A DNA stretch of 64,000 nucleotides from Acorus gramineus (lineage: Eukaryota > Streptophyta > Magnoliopsida > Acorales > Acoraceae): the NCBI GenBank assembly GCA_030737835.1, contig CM060850.1:6377299-6441298 (forward strand), read 5' to 3'. The position numbers were made by a program, and so were the translations under genes. Numbering within the stretch: position 1 is the stretch's first letter; each line of letters begins with the position of its first letter. The notes under the pieces are model-generated. The model saw only the letters and a list, made by a program, of their open reading frames with translations. It searched no databases and was not told where the DNA came from. Below are positions 23,540-36,500 of this stretch, one piece after another.

Positions 23540-24440
23540 TGATTAATTGGGTTTGGGTCACCCGAACTCGATTATATGTATAATATACTCGATCTGATTT
23601 GGACTCGACCCGATTTGAACCCGATCCGGTAGACTTGAACATGCAAACAGGTCTGGTCTGGATCCACCCCGCCCCGACCCGTTGGACCCGAGACTCGACT
23701 GTTTTATTATTATATACTCATATATTATAAGACTATTAGTATTAATTGACCTATAATTTTCTTTCTTATTTATCAAGTTACAAGTATAAGTTTTAACTCA
23801 TTTTTGTATCCATAAGTCCATAACCAAGCCTATAAATCATAACCCATAACCAGCCAAATCCACCCGTTGACAAACCTTAATTATTAGTTTATTAACTTTT
23901 AAATTTGTATAATTAATTGATTTATGTTCATTGTTTAGGTTAATATGTTAGTGTTTATTGTTTTGAATGTTATTTAGATTAATATGTAGTGTCTATTGTT
24001 TTGAACGTTTACTTTGTGACACAAATAACCATTAGCTCTCTATTTTAGTTTATTGTTATATTGTTTAGATTTTTATTTACTTTGAATGTTATATATTAGT
24101 GTTTATTGTTTTGAATTGTACAAAAATATGTTCAAACATAATGTCAGGACACCAGTTTAGAAAGCTCAAAACTAATGTTTTATACAAAATTTTCTAATAG
24201 AATGATAAGACAAACAAATTCATTTACTCTCCCTTTTTTTATTAACCGTATTCGGGTCGGTTCGGGTCGGACCCGACCCGACCCGGGTCCGACAAGTCCG
24301 GGTCCAGGTCCACATTTTCAAGGATCTGTCGGATCCTTGATTGGACTCGGACCCGTCGGGTCTTGTCACGGATCGGGTCCGAGTCCACCCTGACCCGGCC
24401 TAGACCTGACCCGACCCGTTGACAGGCTTAACTTCAACGC
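23540..24440. mobile_element. Probable non-autonomous transposon with GGGTC/ACCCG-rich ends
   Basis: Two blocks dense in CGACCCG/CGGGTC words (about 23570-23700 and 24245-24435) flank an AT-rich core. The right end reads ACCCGTTGACAGGCTTAA and a similar terminus, ACCCGTTGACAAACCTTAA, occurs inside at 23863-23881, suggesting nesting. Such ends are common on plant hAT-like elements. No coding capacity is seen, and exact ends and target duplication were not found. Confidence 0.45.
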
Positions 24441-25770
24441 TTAAGTCGAAGAAGAAGAAGAAGAACTAGAAGTTTTTTTTTTTATGGACTTGGAAGGTAG
24501 AGGAATGCTTACTTAGGAAATGAATGTACTTTTCTCCTCCATCTTGTTCCCTTTTTATCTGAGTGAGTGGCCACGTCTTTCCTACCCAATTGTCCATCTA
24601 TCTCGGTGAATATCATCTGACATGCATGGAAGATTCCGCGAGGTACAAGACTGGGGGTTCGTTATGATATGGTGGCCATGTGGTGTCACCACATTCGCTC
24701 TAACCGCAACTGCGGTGGGCTGTGGCAAACTGTTTGTCTGGTTCAAGACGTGTCTCTACCAGTTTAGGTATGCAGAGTGGTCCCAACCCCGTCCTACGGT
24801 TTCAGTGGTTCCCCTCCTCCTGTAGCCATGGCTAGGTCTGGACCTAGGTCCGACTGGTTGAACTCAAAGATGCTCCAACGGTCTTACTTCAGAGGGGGTT
24901 CCAAATGACTAATATCGATCCTCCTCAAGTTGTCATAGGTCCAGCGGTCTTTTCTCCTTCAGCAGGTTCTCGACATTAAACCTCGAATAGGGACCAGTTA
25001 CTCAAGTTCTTGCTCAGGCGAAGGCCAACCCTACAAACTGTCCTCCTCGGGCGAGGGGTTAGTTCCCCGAGCTGCCCTACTCGGTAACCGTTCGATAACC
25101 GGTCAAGTTAAGCTACCCATTAACCCGATTCGTGTAGACGTGCACATTCAAGAAGAGTGCGAGATTTTGGTGAATAGTGTTATCTAATGAGGTATATATT
25201 CTAACATATTGTATGGATTCATTTTTTAGAAAATGTAAAAGTTTTCTATTGAGGTATATGGGATTGTAGACAAGACTATAAGGATGAATGTATGTAACAA
25301 TTCTTATTCTTTTAAGTCTTTCAATTTTTTGGCAAATCAAAACAATACTCCCACGATAGCGTTTATTTCTTTTACATCATTTCATCCAATGTCATTCGTA
25401 TGTGCTGGTTACTTACAAATGTATAGAAGATGAGTTTCAGTGTATAAGAGATTAATTTAATAACAGTTTACAAGGGATGCATAACAAATGTACATGCATA
25501 GTTGACATAACAGTGTCCAGGGAATGGATGAATGAGTTAACAATGTACAGAGATTGCACAATGATGCACAAAAGATATTTTATTAGATAAGTAACAGAAA
25601 AAGAGATGGAAAGACCTAAAATTGTTAACTTAGGTGTGTTTTGATGTGTTAAAAAAGTTTATGGACCTAATAAATAAAGGGTTGAAAAAAAATTGGAATT
25701 AATTTCATTTGAAAATGAAGTATAAATCAAATAAATTGAATGTGTACATTTTTATATTTTTCTTAACCTA
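24441..25770. other. Unrecognised spacer with a GC-richer block
   Basis: The block 24600-25135 is clearly richer in GC than its neighbours and looks like retrotransposon LTR or leader sequence by composition, but I find no TATA, PBS or coding motif. The remainder is AT-rich with no gene. Confidence 0.4.
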
Positions 25771-25774
25771 ATAT

Positions 25775-25945
25775 ATAATAAGAGTGGATCCTCTAGATGA
25801 ATGACAATCTCTTAATTAGCCAATGGGGAAGTGTCATGTAGACAGTCAAGATCAATTCTTATAAATAATTAAATATGTCATTGCTTTATTTATTCCTCAT
25901 GTGTCCCTCACATGGAGGGGATCACATTTTATATGGGATAGCCTA
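25775..25945. mobile_element. Possible MITE
   Basis: ATAAGAGTGGATCCTCTAGATG on the left pairs imperfectly with the reverse complement of the right side (ATAAAATGTGATCCCCTCCATG) around a small AT-rich core. No target duplication was confirmed. Confidence 0.4.
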
Positions 25946-27854
25946 ACCTAGTTTATGTACTAGATTAGAGAAAATATATTCTAGCAAATGTGGAGGACCC
26001 ACATGAGTTGTTGGAATGAAAAGATACAGAATTATCAATTCATTTGATAAAGTATATATATTTATTAAAAAAAAATGAGGTGTGTATATATATCTATTCC
26101 AGTGAATTGAAGTGTAATACATTTAATGAAATATAAATCTCTTTTTTAAAAAAATATGATTGTAATTTGGAGTTGCATATAAAGACTCCATATAATGACA
26201 CCTTTTTTTGAACGGTGTAGAGCTATTCAGATTTCTAATTTACTCATTTTTATCCAATCTTTGCTATGACATTATGGAACTAAATTTATAAATTCATAGC
26301 ATGACAACTTAACAAAATGTATCCAATTGAACGTTAATCATCCCACCACAATCATGTTAGTGAAATTTTGGCTATCGATTTGGCATTATTATGCTCATTT
26401 GGCATAGTCTTTCACATTCAATTAACCATTGTTTTTTTTGGGGTTTGATTGTATTAAACATGTAAATATTTTGGAATAATCAAAAGAAACGAAAGGTTTT
26501 TAGTTATTCTATTTAAAATACAAAAAAAAAAAAAATCATTTCAATTTAGAAATATCTATCAAAATAATGGCATTGTTACCTATTTTTCTAACAAGATAGG
26601 TACCAATACTAATATGCTATAATAGAATAAGTATGTGATTTTTGTATTTTTGAGTAAATGAGTATTTTCAATTCATTTCAATACCATATCCTTTTGATAC
26701 ATAATTCATCATTATATAAGTATAAATAATCAGAAAATCAACAGAAGTTGAAAACTATAAAAAAAAACTTGCAAAATAAAGATACATCTACCTTATTTTT
26801 TACCCTCTTTAGTAAAAAAAAATTATATACAAATAATAAATGAAATGATATATTTCAATCATGTGTAGCCTCCAATCGTTAATCGTTTTACTTTTTCTTT
26901 CTTAAAGTATATACTCGTATCATGAAATATATTTTATTATAAAAAATAAAGTATATACCTATATAAACCAGTACATAATTTCTTGAAAAAATAAAAAAAT
27001 AATTTTTTTTTTACACTACACTAATGCAAACAATGGAGTGTCTAAAATAAGATTGTAAAACGGTCTGAGTTTATCAGCACACATAATATATGTACCTATA
27101 TAAATCTTGAGCGTTGATACATTTAGTCTATTTTGTGCGCAGTATACACATAAAAATATATATATATATTATATTATTATAGTATATGAGCAGTGGCGGG
27201 GCCATGATTTTTATAAAGGAGGGCTTAATGTGACTTATGCAAATATTTTCTAAAGTTATATCCTTATGTTTTTTTTTTAGTTTCAATAACATAGATTAAA
27301 AAATAAATATGTATAAAATGAAATAAAAACATTCACATAAAACATATCACTGAATAATTCTAAAAGATCATATTTTAAAGCGATATATTAAATTTCAAAT
27401 CGATGATTCACAAAAAAAGGTATTAAAATAGAAATCTAATGAGGTATATGCTTCAGTAAAAAAAATTTACATTTTTTATAGAAGCATCCAAGCAATTCAA
27501 TCATTAGAATATTTGCTTTATTTTTTAATAAAAACATGTAACTTATTAGATGAAATATATTATTTTAAAAAAATAAAATACATGTAGACTTGAATTAGGG
27601 CTGAACATAGGGCTGTATGTAACATTATCCTAATTAAAATTAATCTATCACAAAAAAAGGATTTTAGAAAAAAAAATCCTAATTAACATTATCTCAGCCA
27701 CTGTATATAAGGTTTTATCATATTGTGAAGCAAAAAGAAAATCATTTTAAAAAAGTTATTGTTATATCTCAATATATATTTAATTTAATGAAAAAGTGAA
27801 TAATTTTAGAAACAAAATTGGTGTGCACTACGAACATAGAACATCATTTTCTAA
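25946..27854. other. AT-rich spacer
   Basis: No gene, RNA or coding retroelement remnant is recognised. Low-complexity A/T runs and repeated 'gaggtatatgct' type words point to decayed MITEs. Confidence 0.5.
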
Positions 27855-28210
27855 AGAAAAATGATACACCCAGTCACATTCACCAACCGAAATTCAGACC
27901 TCACATGTTTTATTTTTTTTTAAATAGTAAACATCATCTAATGAGGTATATGCTTTGATAAAAAGTACATATCGCTTCATTTTGAATTGAATGAACCAAT
28001 TTTTAATAAGTGCACGAAAAAATTTAATGAGGTATATATATCATCTAACGAGATATATATTTCACTGAATCTGTAACGAAATGTATAGGTCTGTGTTTTG
28101 GACTGAGAAAAAAATTGAGTATAGCAACACCCTTTTCCAAAAATGAATTTCGAATGGGGCGTTGTTATACCCAGATCTATTTCCAGCCCCAATTCTAGCC
28201 CTACGTGCGT
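27855..28210. mobile_element. Cluster of MITE fragments
   Basis: A left end AATGATACACCCAGTC (27859-27874) resembles the element end at 63170. GTATAGCAACACCC (28117-28130) is followed by its inverted relative GGGCGTTGTTATACCC (28156-28171). A CGATAG...CTATCG inverted pair lies at about 28209-28225. These look like overlapping or nested small elements whose limits I cannot resolve. Confidence 0.4.
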
Positions 28211-28720
28211 CGATAGATTTCTATCGACGCATATATTCATGTTAATAAGGCATATGCTTTGAAAGAATATTTTTACATCTCCTATAAATATATCCATACA
28301 ATTAAGTAGAGTACATGTTTCATTTTTTTATAAAAATATGTATTTTATTAAATAAGATATATTATTTTTAAAAAATTTAAAATATATACAAATTAAGGTT
28401 GGATGATATAACATTATCCATTTCGAAGAAACCGCAGGTTCTAGCTTATTCAAGCTGTTCATGCCATGTCAGCACGCTCACGAATGACCACGTAAGTAGT
28501 GGCTGTGGATGATCCTCATCGCAAGTCTCTGACGTGGCGAATTATTATTGGCTGAAGCTGAAAGTGATCAGACATGCACGACATGGCCTACAGTCGTCCA
28601 CGTCTTCTATTTCGACTTTTGACTTTTTTCTTTTTTTTTTTATTCTGGGACAAATTTTCACGGGTTTCCCACGTGGGACTGACCGACTGATGGACATATG
28701 TCTCTCCTTTTTATTATGAC
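28211..28720. other. Spacer with several ACGT-core motifs
   Basis: This stretch contains GACCACGTAAG, TGACGTGGCG, GTCCACGTCTT and CCCACGTGGGA between 28485 and 28680. These are G-box/ABRE-like words recognised by bZIP/bHLH factors in plants. No gene starts next to it, so function is not implied. Confidence 0.4.
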
Positions 28721-29943
28721 AAAATCCATATAACCCCTGAAGATCTTCTGATAAGCGATGTAATCTTAATATATCCATTTAACCATCATAAATATAAATA
28801 ACCTCTTGCAGTTGTAAATTCTTTAATAAGAGTTAAAATATTTTAAACATATTTTGTTATTTAAATCATGGTTAACAAATATATATTTTTTTAACTCTAA
28901 AAAACAGTCGATACTTAAAAAAAAAATTATATTTTTAATTTTACATTTTTTTAGGGGTTTTTTTTTTTAAGTATTGATTGTTTTTCAGGGGTTAAAAGAA
29001 GGGAAATGATAAAAAAAAGTCTTCTAAAAATTAGAAATATCCAAATTAACCACTTTTTAAAATTATACTAAAAAAATCTCATTTTACAATTTCAGAAATA
29101 CAAAAGACTAACATACCCTTATTTAATTAGATCCTTAACATATTCCATACCTCTTAATTTTGTTAAAATATGTCATCCTCTTAATTTTATTAATGTATTT
29201 CACATATTCTCATGTATAACTTTTTTTACTCGAAATTCTTTATGATCAAGTGGTTTTTGTGATATATGTGTCAATATAATTTGAGTTTTTGATGATGAAC
29301 CATTAAATGTTGATGCTTCTTTTAAAAAATGGATATATACTAATGATGCTATATGTGTGTGTGAATAGCCAAACAAAAAAAATGTGAATGAGGATTTAGA
29401 ATATTAAAATACTATTTGCTGCATTGGGGCACAACACAGATTTAAATTATATGTTATGATTATACACAATTAAAAATGATAAAAAAAACATCAGGTAAGA
29501 TATATATACGAAACACACAATATGATATATAATAACAAAACCTCTAAGTGAATGATTTGAGTCATATAGAGAGAGATTGTTGTTTTCTAGGAAAAATATA
29601 TTTTTGGTGTAGAATAACCTAACAAAGATTAGAGGGATGTTAAGGATGAAATTACATATGGTAGATTAGTCTTTTGTATTTTTAAAATTGTAAAATGAGA
29701 CTTTTTTAGGTATAATTTTAAAAAGTGGCTGATTAGGGAATTTTTAACTTTTAGGAGATTTTTTTAGTCATTTTCTTTTAAAAGAATACATATTTGTTAA
29801 CCGTGGTTTAGATGATGAAATATGTCTGAAATATTTCGACTCTGTGGAAGAATTTTTAATCACATAGAGTTATTTGCATTTATGATGTGTTTATAGGTGG
29901 CTATATGGATATAATGAGATTATAGGTGTTTATATCGATTTTT
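28721..29943. mobile_element. 1.2-kb foldback element with nested inverted arms
   Basis: The left end AAAATCCATATAACCCCTGA mirrors the right end, whose reverse complement is AAAATCGATATAAACACCTA. Further in, CTCTTGCAGTTGTAAATTCT-like and GTTAACAAATAT words on the left pair with ATATTTGTTAACCGTGG and related words on the right. An inner pair of arms (about 28999-29150 against 29640-29775) contains CTCATTTTACAATTT against AAATTGTAAAATGAGA. No coding capacity is seen. The outer ends match a second foldback at 46742. Confidence 0.75.
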
Positions 29944-30517
29944 CCCCTTTGGTATTTTCTTCTGGATGATTTGACCATTATACCCCTTTAGTTTAATGAC
30001 TTCTCCACTTTCTATTTACATCCAACACTAATTAAAATCCTCCAGAATCAATTCTTTAAACCTCCTTCCAGACGGATGATTAAAAGTTATTACGAGGTTT
30101 ATAAATATTCTAGTATAAATAAGAATAAAATATTTTTTTATTTGATTGTGTCTACTTACTGATGTTAAAATATTCACTTGTTTATCTCCTTCACTTTGTT
30201 TGATTGTGTCTACTTAATGATGTTAAAATATTGACACCAAAGGCACACAGAAATGTATGTCTACTTCCTTGTTCAGATTGTCAATTCATAGAAAACAATG
30301 GCCCCAATGAATTCATAAAACACAACTAAAAGCATATCAAGCTATGGAATTACAGACACCATTTCACATCAATTATAGATAAAACCTTGTTTAGACATGA
30401 TCAGTTGTATGATTTACTATTTCTCTTTTTTTCCAGTCACAACAACTTACACTACAATTTTGGCTTTGTTGGTTTTGACCCGTCTGTGTGTGCTTTTGAA
30501 GGTTGTCTGTCTCTCTT
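29944..30517. other. Spacer and kinase 3' flank
   Basis: No separate gene is seen. The part next to 30518 is probably the 3' UTR of the kinase gene on the - strand. Confidence 0.5.
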
Positions 30518-33500
30518 TCATGAAGAGAATTTGGAGAGGAGCTTGTCGATGTGGATGATGATGTCGTCGATGTGGGGGCGCATGGCCGCCTGAGGCTGGA
30601 GCATCCAAATGACAAATTGACGGAGGGATTCGGGATAGGGTGGATCTGGTCCTGGCGGCCATTTGATCTGCGCGTTTATGATGGCCAATTGTAGGCTCCC
30701 CCCGGACTCTCCCAAGGCATACTCAAATGGAGATACGCCATACCTGCTCATTCAAGAATTTAAAGACGTTTACGTATTGCATATGTTCATAATCAAGAAA
30801 CTATAACAAAGCAAATCCATTGAGAATTTTAATGCCCTCTATCAAGATATGGTCATAAACCTCTAGTCATGCCTAATCAAACATTTTTAAAATAGTATTA
30901 CGTAAATGTGGTCCCATTGGTTAGCATACCAAACTGTGTGCAATGTATGGACAGAGATACAAGAAGCTCAGATGACAACTTGACATCTTTAAACATTGAA
31001 AAGAGACAAAAGTAGATCACGATGCATTCTCTTATAAAAAAATGTTTATATATGGCACATATAATTATGATGCAATTTAAAAAAAGGCAGACGGTATATT
31101 TTAGTAGCTGAATGATGAGAATGATTTAAATGTGTATCAACCATAAAGATCAATGATGCTTCAACAAATCATGACGTGTATTTCTACTAAGGATAACCTA
31201 GAGATAAAGGTTATCCCAATTAATCGGTTTCAGATTGCAACATGATGTATAGGTTGACTTACATCTACCAATACTCTCCTGATATGACATCATTCTGTAT
31301 AATGTAGGCAAACCAAAAGGCCAAATCAATGAAGTTCTCAGTATGACCAGCAGTACTTCACATGAGAAAGATAAATACTAATCAGCTTCTGGGAGGCAGG
31401 TGAAGGACCATACTTAAAATTCTCATATAATGTACATATGAACAAAGATGGACATAAAAGGGAGAATGAAACATAATAATCAGTGCAAGTTTAGGAGGTC
31501 TCACATTATTGCATATAAAGTACACCCCAACGACCAAATGTCCGTTCTCTCATCAATATTAGTATGGCTGGGACAATCCCATAATTCAGGTGCTCTAAAT
31601 GGCGCAGAACAGTGCTCTGCTGCCCATTCCTGCATATTGATTTTATCACTGAGTAAAAAAAACAGCTGATTCTAATAGGACAATAAGAAAAATACCCAAG
31701 ATTGTTGAAGCAAATGCATAATACCAGTACAAGTAGATATGAAATGCATGACATCACAGAAAATGTTTCATAGAAGCAACAGTTCACTAATATAAATGAG
31801 ATTTCCGCAAAATGAAATCATTAAAATACGAGATTCAAAACCATTGGCTTTTGCAAGGATTCAGAAAGATTTTACAAATTACAAAGCATTGGGTTTCCAT
31901 GATAGTTATGCAAATTGTAAATCAGCTAGTGTTGAAACATCAATTGTAAATCAGTCCCACGGCCTTTGGCCTAATGGTATAGGACACCGCGCCCCCTTGG
32001 GGATCAACAGGGTTCGAGACTTGCCGAAGGCAAGTCAACAATTTTGTTGACAGCCCTCTGGGATGAGTCTTGTAGGCTTCTTCAAGCCCACCATGGCACC
32101 GTCTGTTCTGGGCCTCTGTTGGCCCCTGTCTGCATAATATTAGCAGTGGGTTACCATTGAATGTGGGATTGTGTTGCCCTAGACCCTTATGCCAAAAAAA
32201 TAATAAAAAGGCGCGTGCACACAAGAAGGCAAGAACAGGCATTGCCACAGTGGGCTTGAATACCACCGTTTCATTGAATACTAAACTCACCACTGGCAAG
32301 AGGATAAGGACTTGAATCAACCAAAAAGAATATGCAAACCAGGAATGCTTATAATACCAAAAATCACAAGGCAAGCCAATGAAACACCACTGGTAGCTGG
32401 TATATTACCAAACTATATTTAACCGATTCACAAGACAATTCAAATACAATTCAATTATTTAACTATGTGATGACATATTTAATTGTGGTACATATTAGAC
32501 TATAGATAGAGCATGCCATTTAAGTCAATTTTATAAGCATGTAGAAACTTTCCAATGATTAGTTGATTTATGTAATCTTTATTACTCTGCAAATTAATGA
32601 TTTATTGTACGCATAGTGGATTCAAGTGTGCAGGACATTTTTTGCCTTTTACCTTGACATGCATGTGAAACAGGCTGTATTCAACATTATTTAATCCCTG
32701 AACAAAGGAACTCTCCCGTCCACATCAGGGAAAAAAACTAGAGCAACCAGCACTCAAATTTTCATACTCATATATGACTAGGTTGGAGGTGACATAAGAC
32801 GATGGCTCAATGAAATAGATGTTAAAATTTTCAATGTTTGATTTCCTATCGTATGGGTATCATAGGGGCTCCAAGTGCAATGCGCCTGACATAAAAAGCT
32901 GGGATCTTATGCAAATGAGTTTCTAGGACTTTTTGGTAAAGAAATTGTTCATGGGATTTTTTTTGTAAATTTTTATTTCTGAAAGGGTCAAACTATAAAT
33001 CACTCAAAATTTTCTGATTTTTTTTCCTGATAGTCTTGAACATGGGAGTGACAAATGAATGCAAAGATGTGCGCGGAGAGTTTCCAGTAAATAGTAACGA
33101 CTTGATCTCTTGTAACAAGCTCTCTTGTTTTGGTGTCAATCTCTTCTAACAAGCTTTGATAACAGTTTAACACGCGAGCTAAAATTTCACAAAAGACAGT
33201 AGTTTGGGCTTTTTTTATATTTCCATTAGTATTACACATTGATTTGAAAATTTGAAAAAGGCTTCCAGAATATAAAATCAATAAAGATTCATCTTAGAAT
33301 CTTAGAACATGTATAAGTTTCTGAGAGATGTGTGTTCAAGCCACAATAATATATAGAACAATGTAGAACCATTCAAAAATGAAGCGCATAAATACTTTCT
33401 AAAACCATTTAAAATGCAAATATATTTAAAAAGAGGAAGACATGGTATATAAAATTCAAGAACCTGCAACTGTAAAGCCTCAGAACGAGAGCAAATCTCT

Positions 33501-36500
33501 TTCCTTGCCGGTCTTGCACTTCCAAAATCCATTAAAATTGCAAGAGGTGGTTGTCCTTTCCTGTGCGTAATGAGGACATTACCAGGTTTGACATCATTAT
33601 GTGCATAAGGCGGGTCAAAACTGTGCATATGTTTTAGTCCTGCACAAAGCTGTTGGTTGCTGTATTAGTTATAAAGCAGTTTCAAGGCATGCTGGTGATA
33701 TTATCAAACTATAAACAAAAGTCAAAAAAAGAAATCAGGATAAAATAGGCCTAAAAAATTAATGAACAGATTGATTACGAAAGTACAACAACAATTAAGC
33801 TAGTTTGATAAAACATTATGACGCCGAATTACAAGTATTATAGAAACAGTCTAACCCAGTAAGTTGTTGCCAAAATGTAGATAATCTTAATCTAATCTTA
33901 CCAAGTTTCTCAATATGTGGAGTTGTGGACTATATTCAAAGAAATTTTTGAAGGAAAGATGGGAGCTTACAAACACTTCTTTTTCTTCTTTTTTTTGAAA
34001 AATAAGGTGGGAGCACCGCCTAAAAATTTATTAATCACCCGATGAATGCTCCAAATAAACAGATGATAAGTCATCTGCTTGGAAAAACAGAGAAAAAAAA
34101 TAAAAGGGATGCCATGCCTAACCTCCAAACCCAAAGTGAAACTCTCTACGTGGTATCATTATAATAACATGATATTTGCATACACTTAAGGTACAAAGAA
34201 CCCCACGAGAGATGATTACAACTCTCTCTAAGTCCTTTTAACCCACATAAAAATCCAAAGCTTGATTTGTCCTTGTTCACATCAGTGTTCTAAAAATCCT
34301 TCTAAATGGCAATAAATCCCCCGCCTAGGCTTATGCGGCCCAGCCCACAACGCACAGGGCCTAGTACCCCTTCCTAGGCAGCAACCGCCCAGTCATTTAA
34401 CTATAATAAGACTATTTTTTCTATCCATAATTATGTTAAGTTACCAACTGGCTAAATTTGTAGTCTTTTTTATACTCATTTAGTTGACCAATAAGATATT
34501 AAACTAGCTCACCATGAAATTGGGATTCATTAAATCGCAATTCAGGTAAATATATGTAATTCATGGGGTGAATTTTTTTTCCATCCGATGAAATACATTT
34601 AATCGGACAGTGATGAAATGGTGATCATACATAAGCCTAGGGGGGATGGTGACCGCATCTTATCATTTCACATGCATATGTACATACGCTTGTACGTACG
34701 TACTCACTACATACATGTGTGTGGGTGTCAGTCACCAACCGCGCTCCTATTTTTTTTTATAACTTTGGTTCACATGCCAGTCAGAGCCTCATCACGTGTG
34801 AACAATGTCCACTTAAAGTGTCAATTAAGCCTTTCTTCTTTGTTTTTCCAATCATGCTAGATTCAACTTGAGTATACTAACAGAAATTGGAAAGATGCTA
34901 ATGAGAGATGGCAATCATATTTCAAAAATTGTGTTCGACAGTCCAACTATTAGAAAAACTGGATGACTGTCGATAATTACCTGCCGGAATATCTGAAGGA
35001 CATCAAATGTTGAAAAGAACTCTTTCTTTGTTTGCATAACCTTAGCATTGTCTAATAAAGTACCATCCAGATGAACTGGAAATAATAGATATGCTTCATG
35101 ATGCCATGATCCTTCTTTTGACCCCTGTTAATAAAATTGAGATTAGAGAACAGAAGAGGAAAAATTGAAGTAAGCTCAATGAAGAACCCTTTCATGAATT
35201 GTATATGATGAGATAAACAAATCCATTTGATATCTTTATCTATGTCAACACAGTGTAAATTTGTATCTCATAATAAAGTCATTCTAAAAGTGGATGTAAG
35301 TGCTTTCTGTTGCTTACTTTCCATCTGACTACGAAAAGATGAATCTATTCATTATAATGTGAATGAGATTAGTATTGAGCGTCAATCCTAGGTGCCAGCA
35401 TAGGCATGTGCAGCATGTCTGAGAGCATTGTTGGCCCCACTGATTCTTATTCCAGAACTAAAAGATAAGAACATCAGATAGGAATGTCAGTTGAGAAGAA
35501 AACACTATTTTGTTTTCCACAAAGTAAATTTACTTTTCAACTATAACTTTTTATGTGCATCTTATTTTAACAATATGTATGAGGAATGAAAAGTAATATT
35601 CAACTGGATCCATATAAAAATGGTCTTCCAAAATGATGGTTTTCATAACAGTAAACAAACCATGCAATAGAGCTTAAGCTCCTTGGATAGATAAAGTGGT
35701 CCCAACCCACCATTAACCACAATTAAAAATCAAATGGGACATCCATTTTTGTGGTACGGCTTCAAATCATAAAGCAAATACTCACTTCCCTAGGCATGCA
35801 CCCAAGTCAAAAATTCTCAAATGAGTATAAAATGGAATGAGAGAAACTGATCCCAAAACCTCGATGATTCATGGGGATGTCGCATCCATTTACATATTAG
35901 TGTCAATGATATGCTGAAGAAGAGGAGTTGGCATCCCTTCTTAAAAATCTTCATGAGATTGACTTGAACTTGGGAGGAAGAGGATACAGTGGCAAGGAAG
36001 CTCTCCTCTCACTCCGGATTTACAGTGATATCCTTATATAGGAAACTTAATAAGAATCGATCCCTAAGCCTCCCTACTACTTGTTTTAAGGGCCTTATTG
36101 GAAATCCCTTGCCCCTTTGAAGATCCAGTGTTTCATGATTGCTTAAACTTGTAAGTTGCAAAGTTTGTAATCTTTGTGGCTCGAAAGAGGGAAACAAGAG
36201 AACACCTATTCTTTGGTTGTTCTTTTTGTGAAAAATTTTGGGGAAAAGTGGGCATGGCTCTTGGTTCCCCTTACTCTCTTGACAACATCAATAATATGTG
36301 GAGGTGGTTTTGGAAAAAATGCATACATACTAGATTGCAAAATTTTCCCAAAGCAGTTTGTTGGAGCATTTGGATCACGGGCAATGAACACATTTTCCAA
36401 CAAAAGAGGTTCTATGTGGAAAACACTTGGGCGACTCTTGCTCACTACTTAAAGATTGGGTTACTGCAATTTTGGGTATAGATACTCCATCAACCGTTAT

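Noticed and set aside
31967-32021. A tRNA gene
   Set aside because: Only A and B boxes remain; the cloverleaf cannot be formed and an A-tailed body follows, so it is a SINE.
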